In this document: positions 59,848 through 64,000 of the stretch, piece by piece
Layout: each line of letters begins with the position of its first letter
How positions within the stretch are numbered: the first letter of the stretch is position 1
NCBI GenBank assembly: GCA_046331225.1
Contig: JAXLRF010000003.1
Span: 1-64,000 of the forward strand
Origin: VFMC01 sp046331225
GTDB lineage: Bacteria > Actinomycetota > Acidimicrobiia > Acidimicrobiales > Ilumatobacteraceae
Reading direction: 5' to 3'
DNA: 64,000 nt
The notes under the pieces: generated by a model
The model's database searches: none
Told to the model about the DNA's origin: nothing
The model's input: the letters and a program-made list of their open reading frames with translations, nothing else
Made by a program: the position numbers and the translations under genes

Positions 59848-61623
59848 TCAGGCGGCGCCCAGGTAGGCGGCCCAGGGACCGAACATGTACGAGAACGTCG
59901 ACGGTGCGCCCGTCAGGTCCTTGCTCATCACGAGCACGTTCGTCGGCGCCACGATCGGCACCCACAGCATCTCGTCCATGATCATCGACTGCAGCTGCAC
60001 CTCGAGGTCGGCCTGCGTGGCCTGGTCGGGCGCCGTCCGGATCTGGTCGACCAGGTCGATCGCCGCCGGGTCGGCGTAGCCGTTGAACGCCTGCGAGCCG
60101 TCGGGGCCGATCATCGTCGCGTACAGACCGAACGGGTCGGCGTAGTTCGGGTAGTTGACGGTGAAGAAGCCGTCGACGTCCGCGCGGGCAGCCGGGTCGA
60201 TGAAGAAGCTGATGTAGTTCGCCGCCGACACCGAGACGAGCTCGGCCTTCATGCCGATCGACTCGAGCGCACGCTGGAACTCGCCGGCGGTGACGTTGAT
60301 CGCGTTGAGCTCGCTCGACATGCCGAGCCGCACGGTCTGACCGGTCGCACCGGCTTCCTCGACCAAGGCCTTGGCCTCCTCGAGGTTGGGCGTCGAGACA
60401 TCGGGCAGCGCGTTCCAGGCGTCGGTGAACGTCTGCTTCTCGAAGCCCCAGGTGCCGGGCACGGCCGGGGCGCGTGCCGGGTAGCCGGCGCCCTTGTACA
60501 GCGCATCGACGAGGCCCTGGCGGTCGAGCGCCATCGACAGCGCCTGGCGCACACGCTTGTCCTTCAACGCACCGTCGAAGCTCGACACGATGAACGCCGA
60601 GATGCCGTAACCCGGCCCCTCGTACACGTTCACGGCATCGCTGTCGCGCAGCTGGTCGAGCGTCGCGATCGTGATCGGATAGCCGCCGTCGATCTCACCG
60701 GTGAGGAAGCCCGACGTGGCGACGGCCTCGTCGGACACGCCCTTGATCGTGATGCTCTTCAGCTTCATCGGCAGGCTCGTGTCCCAGTAGGCGTCGTTGC
60801 GGACGAAGGTGAGCCCTTCACCGACCACCCACGAGTCGAGCTCGTACGGGCCGGTGCACATCACGCCGCCGGCCGCGGTGGCGAAGTTCGCGCCCTGCGC
60901 CTCGGTGTACGCCTGCTGCACGACCGCGCCCACCGGACCCGACAGCTCGCCCACCAACTGGTTGTCGCGAGCGGTCGTGGTGATCGTCACCTCGAGATCG
61001 CCGGTGGCCTCGATCGTGTCGACCTTCGACAGCACGGCGGCGTAGAAGCCACCGAGGTTCGGGTCACGCTGACGCTCGAGGCTGAACACGACGTCGGCGG
61101 GCGTGAGCGGGGTGCCGTCCCAGAAGGTGACCCCGTCGCGCAGGGTGATGACGAGGTGCGTGTCGTCGGTGTACTCGACGCTGGTCGCGAGCCCCGGGCC
61201 GATGGTGAGGTCGGGCTCCTGGCGCAGGAGCGACTCGCAGGCGATCGCCATCGCCGCGTTGTCGGGGTAGTCGAACACGTAGATCGGGTCGATGGTCGAC
61301 GTCTCGCGGTAGACGGCCCAGACCGCCGAGTCGGCCTCGCCGGTGGGCTCGGGCGTGAGGATCGTGTCGGCGCCCTCCTTCACACCGGCAGGACCGTCGC
61401 CGCTCGAGGCGGCCGTCGTGTCGCTGCTGGTGTCGCCAGGTGCGGTGCTCCCGGGCGCTGCGGCCTCGGTGGTGTCGGAGGCGGCACCGGCCTCGGTGGT
61501 GGCGGGCGCCTCGGTCGGCGCCGAGGTCGCCTCCGGTGGCGCGTCGGCACCGCTGCACGCGGCGAGCGCGGTGGCGAGGACGAGGCTGACCGCCACGACC
61601 CCGGTCCTGCGGACCCTCTTCAT
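59848..61623 (-). CDS. solute-binding lipoprotein of the peptide/nickel family (SBP_bac_5)
   Basis: A 591-residue surface lipoprotein that captures substrate for the importer. The signal peptide ends in LAAC (Cys23), followed by an Ala/Thr/Glu/Ser-rich linker of some 55 residues. The type II binding fold has VTFWDGTPLTPADVVFSLERQRD near 165-190, the family signature, then RVRQALSMALDRQGLV. A GGGGGAG ribosome site stands before ATG 61623, which also overlaps the aminopeptidase stop (ATGA). Group-C binding proteins take peptides, opines or other amide-rich molecules; ligand not determinable. Confidence 0.93.
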   Translation of the reverse strand: MKRVRRTGVVAVSLVLATALAACSGADAPPEATSAPTEAPATTEAGAASDTTEAAAPGSTAPGDTSSDTTAASSGDGPAGVKEGADTILTPEPTGEADSAVWAVYRETSTIDPIYVFDYPDNAAMAIACESLLRQEPDLTIGPGLATSVEYTDDTHLVITLRDGVTFWDGTPLTPADVVFSLERQRDPNLGGFYAAVLSKVDTIEATGDLEVTITTTARDNQLVGELSGPVGAVVQQAYTEAQGANFATAAGGVMCTGPYELDSWVVGEGLTFVRNDAYWDTSLPMKLKSITIKGVSDEAVATSGFLTGEIDGGYPITIATLDQLRDSDAVNVYEGPGYGISAFIVSSFDGALKDKRVRQALSMALDRQGLVDALYKGAGYPARAPAVPGTWGFEKQTFTDAWNALPDVSTPNLEEAKALVEEAGATGQTVRLGMSSELNAINVTAGEFQRALESIGMKAELVSVSAANYISFFIDPAARADVDGFFTVNYPNYADPFGLYATMIGPDGSQAFNGYADPAAIDLVDQIRTAPDQATQADLEVQLQSMIMDEMLWVPIVAPTNVLVMSKDLTGAPSTFSYMFGPWAAYLGAA

Positions 61624-62825
61624 GGTTCTCCCCCTTGGTCGTCGTGACCGTTCGGACGGTTCGGTCGGTGACCGAGTGCGGTGAGCACCCGGTCGACGGG
61701 CAACGACGGCGACCGATGTCCGTCGCGCCCGATCATGGCACCTCCGGGGAGGTCGCGATTCGCAACGAGCGCGTTGACCACCGCTTCCTCCACGGCGTGC
61801 ACCACGGCTTCGTAGAAGGCGTCGATGTGTCCCCAAGGCACGAAGCGCATCGAGTGGTACGCCTCGTCGGCGCCGACGCGACCGAGCGGGATCCGGCTCG
61901 CCAGGGCGCCCGAATTGGCCGTCGAGAACGCGAGGAAGATGTCACCGGAGAAGTGACCACCCGACGTGCCCGTTCGGGCGAGACCCAGGGGCACCCGACG
62001 TGCCAGCGCCTTGCACTGGTGCGGCAGCAGCGGGGCGTCCGTCGCCACCACGACGATCACCGAGCCGGCACCGGACGCGCCACCGCGCCGCTGATCGCGC
62101 CACAGCCAGTTCGTCTCCATCATCGGGTTGTCGACCGCGAGCTCGTCGCCCAGGTGCACACCCGCGATCGTCAGCTCCTCGCGCGAGCCGAAGTTGGCCT
62201 GCACGAACGCGCCAACCACGTACTGGTCGCCCGCGTGCTCGACCACTCGCGACGACGTCCCCGACCCGCCCTTGAAGCCGTAGCAGTTCATGCCGGTGCC
62301 ACCGCCGACCGATCCCTCGGCGACCGGGCCGCCGGTGGCCGCGTCGAGCGTCGCGATCGCGATCTCCGGGGTGACGTGGCCGCCGTTGATGTCGTTGAGG
62401 TAGCCGTCCCACGTCTCGGCCACGACCGGGAGCAGCCAGGTCGCGCCCAGGTCGGGACGACGCTCGGCCACCCACCGCACACATCCGGTGTGGCAGGCGC
62501 CGACCGAGTGCGTGTTGGTGATCAGGATCGGCATGGTCAGCGCGCCGCTCTCCTCGATCCAGGTGGTACCGGTCATCTCGCCGTTGCCGTTCAACGAGTA
62601 CCAGCCGGCGGCGCACGGCTCGCCGAGCCCATCGGCACCGCGCGGCACGATCGCCGTCACGCCGGTGCGCACCGGCCCCCGGCCGACGATCAGTGGTCCC
62701 TCACCGTCGATGAGGGTCGTCATGCCGAGGGTGAGCCCCGGGACGTCGGTGATCGCGTTCAGCGGCCCGGGTGTGCCCGGGAACGGGATCCCGAGTTCGC
62801 GGGCGCGAGCGGTGTCGGTGCTCAC
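61620..62825 (-). CDS. P1 family peptidase (DmpA-type L-aminopeptidase/D-esterase)
   Basis: A 401-residue self-cleaving Ntn-type enzyme. The conserved GGGTGMNCYGFKGGSGTSSRV near 175-195 contains the cleavage-site Ser (after GT) that becomes the N-terminal nucleophile of the beta chain. NAITDVPGLTLGM at the start and LPHQCKALARRVPLGLARTG near 285-305 are family landmarks. DmpA-like enzymes release N-terminal residues from peptides, including D-residues, amides and beta-peptides. The GTG start shares GTGA with the regulator stop, and its stop shares ATGA with the binding protein start, so it is locked into the import operon. Confidence 0.9.
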   Translation of the reverse strand: MSTDTARARELGIPFPGTPGPLNAITDVPGLTLGMTTLIDGEGPLIVGRGPVRTGVTAIVPRGADGLGEPCAAGWYSLNGNGEMTGTTWIEESGALTMPILITNTHSVGACHTGCVRWVAERRPDLGATWLLPVVAETWDGYLNDINGGHVTPEIAIATLDAATGGPVAEGSVGGGTGMNCYGFKGGSGTSSRVVEHAGDQYVVGAFVQANFGSREELTIAGVHLGDELAVDNPMMETNWLWRDQRRGGASGAGSVIVVVATDAPLLPHQCKALARRVPLGLARTGTSGGHFSGDIFLAFSTANSGALASRIPLGRVGADEAYHSMRFVPWGHIDAFYEAVVHAVEEAVVNALVANRDLPGGAMIGRDGHRSPSLPVDRVLTALGHRPNRPNGHDDQGGEP

Positions 62826-63511
62826 GACGCCGCCTTCACGCGCCTGGCCGCACGGGCCTGCGCGGCGAGGCCGTCGAGGTAGGTCTCGAGGATGGACTCG
62901 AACGTCGCCGACTCGTACTCGTCCATCGAGCCGACGTCGAGCCCGTACACCTCGCAGCCGATCTCGAGCTCGCGTCGGCGGACGTTGTCGGGCAACGACA
63001 GCGACGCGGCGCTCATGGCCGCGTGCGACAGCATCATCTCGCCGAAGCCGCGCACCTGCAGCCGCGCCTGCGCAGGATCCAGGCCCGCCCGCTCGAAGAT
63101 CGCTCGGGTGATGTCGATCGCACGTCGCTCGTGCGGCCCGCCGGTGAAGCGGTAACCCACCTCGGCCACCAGGGCCGGGCGTTCGAGCAGCACGCCCCGC
63201 ATGGCGTGCGCCACCGACCGCAGCGAGGTGCGCCAGTCGCGAGCCGGCTCGAGCCGAGCGATGACGTCGGCGTACATCTGGTCGACCACGGCGAGCAGCA
63301 GCTCGTCACGATTGCGATAGTGGCGGTACAGCGCCGTCGGGTCGGCTCCGAGCTCGGTGCCGAGCCGGTTGAGCGTGAGTGGCGTGGTGGGCTCGTCGCG
63401 GGTGAGCCGGAACGCCGTCTCGGCGATGGTGTCGCGCGACAACACCGGTCGGCTGCGCTCGGTGCGAGGTCGCCCTCGTGCGCCGGCGGGACGTCGTGTC
63501 GCGACCGTCAC
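62822..63511 (-). CDS. TetR-family transcriptional regulator within the import operon
   Basis: A 229-residue TetR protein. The DNA-binding helix-turn-helix is SRDTIAETAFRLTRDEPTTPLTLNRLGTE then DPTALYRHYRNRDELLLAVV at about 22-68. The C-terminal helical domain is of the TetR_C_33-like type with EVGYRFTGGPHERRAID. The GTG start overlaps the amidase stop (GTGA) and its stop overlaps the aminopeptidase start, so it is made in step with the enzymes and is the likely local regulator. The Arg/Pro-rich first 20 residues are unstructured. Confidence 0.88.
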   Translation of the reverse strand: MTVATRRPAGARGRPRTERSRPVLSRDTIAETAFRLTRDEPTTPLTLNRLGTELGADPTALYRHYRNRDELLLAVVDQMYADVIARLEPARDWRTSLRSVAHAMRGVLLERPALVAEVGYRFTGGPHERRAIDITRAIFERAGLDPAQARLQVRGFGEMMLSHAAMSAASLSLPDNVRRRELEIGCEVYGLDVGSMDEYESATFESILETYLDGLAAQARAARRVKAAS

Positions 63512-64000
63512 GGATGCCAGCTCGGGTCGTGCCACCAGCCGAGCTCGCGCTCGAGCGCCGCACCCACCCGGAACGCCGTGAGGTCGTCGTAGGTGGGTGC
63601 CACGATCTGTATGCCCGTCGGGGCACCGTTGGCACCCAGGCCGCTCGGCACCGCCAGCACCGGGTGCTTGCTCGCGATGTTGAAGATCGTGGTCATGCCG
63701 CACTCGAAGTAGAAGCCGAGTTCGACGCCGGCGACGGTGAGGCCGTGATCGACGTAGTCGTCGCCGGCTCGCAGCGCGTTGGTGCCGATGGTCGGGCACA
63801 CCAGTGCGTCGCAGCCCACCATCGCCTCGGCGACGGCGAGATGGATCGCGGTCTCCATCTCGAGACCTTCGTAGAAGCTGTGCTGCGAGCCGATGCGGGC
63901 CGAACGCTCGGCGAAGTGCGCCGCGTACGGCGTGAGCAGATCGGCACGATCGCCCGCGGCGAGCGTGACCGAGGCGCCGAAGATCGCGGCGAAGTGCACC
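63508..64000 (-). CDS. amidase signature family protein (5' part outside window)
   Basis: The C-terminal 163 residues of an amidase-signature enzyme are visible; the frame continues beyond the right edge, so the catalytic Ser-Ser-Lys region is not in view. The segment EMETAIHLAVAEAMVGCDALVCPTIGTNAL, then TTIFNIASKHPVLAVPSGLGANGAPTGIQIVAPTYDD is the typical C-terminal amidase core with the SGLG..GAPTGIQIV fold mark. It is the first visible gene of the import operon and would hydrolyse an amide, ester or ureide. Together with the DmpA gene it suggests use of an amide-rich substrate. Confidence 0.85.
   Translation of the reverse strand, partial: VHFAAIFGASVTLAAGDRADLLTPYAAHFAERSARIGSQHSFYEGLEMETAIHLAVAEAMVGCDALVCPTIGTNALRAGDDYVDHGLTVAGVELGFYFECGMTTIFNIASKHPVLAVPSGLGANGAPTGIQIVAPTYDDLTAFRVGAALERELGWWHDPSWHP

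Overview
This is a gene-dense, very GC-rich stretch of bacterial chromosome with no phage, transposase, CRISPR, rRNA or tRNA that I could find and no gene-free gap over 300 bases. Codon use, frequent GTG and TTG starts, two F420-type luciferase-like oxidoreductases, FAS1 and DUF4394 secreted proteins, lipoproteins with Thr-rich linkers and many leaderless genes point to an Actinomycetota genome. I infer a marine or freshwater Acidimicrobiia relative such as Ilumatobacteraceae, from the gene mix only. The left and right edges cut a methyltransferase gene and an amidase gene.

Layout. 0.5-4.6 kb: a four-gene, end-to-end overlapping glycan set (sugar-nucleotide epimerase, DegT aminotransferase, GT2 glycosyltransferase, GT-C-like membrane protein). 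4.7-9.7 kb: an RsbW-like ATPase, a flavodoxin, class I fumarase and a chemoreceptor whose frame has no stop at its end. 9.9-16.5 kb: an enoyl-CoA hydratase, an ECF sigma factor fused to a zinc-finger domain, a DUF2892 protein, an LLM oxidoreductase, an ABC-F ATPase, a DUF2752 protein and an SGNH lipoprotein. 16.6-25.5 kb: MscL, a cysteine-less pyridine nucleotide oxidoreductase with a lipoprotein, an MFS carrier, an amidase, an SDR, an alpha/beta hydrolase and a second LLM enzyme. 25.5-33.7 kb: phosphohexomutase, PfkB kinase, M1 aminopeptidase, LhgO and an acyl-CoA synthetase. 33.7-39.8 kb: FtsH with an acidic microprotein, a palindromic repeat pair, a methyltransferase, a FemAB/GNAT-like protein and ThrH. 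39.8-46 kb: a serine hydrolase, a flavin monooxygenase with DUF3237, a DUF985 cupin, a secreted SGNH esterase and a FAS1 lipoprotein. 46-54 kb: HrpA, a DUF7064-like protein and a 911-residue secreted protein. 54-64 kb: a TetR/acyl-CoA dehydrogenase divergent pair, then a tightly coupled operon of amidase, TetR regulator, DmpA-type aminopeptidase and a complete Dpp/Opp-type ABC importer.

How the genes work together. The strongest functional unit is the right-hand operon. Its seven junctions are short overlaps or small gaps, and it joins an oligopeptide-type importer to two amide or peptide hydrolases and a regulator. The glycan set at the left is also clearly one unit. Much of the rest is short transcription units on alternating strands.

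Regulatory reading. At least a dozen genes carry a TANNNT hexamer 6 to 9 bases before the start codon, which fits leaderless mRNAs, and I used this to choose starts. One divergent pair (42,973 and 42,997) has -10 hexamers that share two bases. Three GGGSC-N4-GTCCC dyads, two of them 22 bp apart in front of the FAS1 gene, resemble DosR/DevR boxes. Convergent gene ends often carry strong hairpins without a T-run; only one classical terminator was seen.
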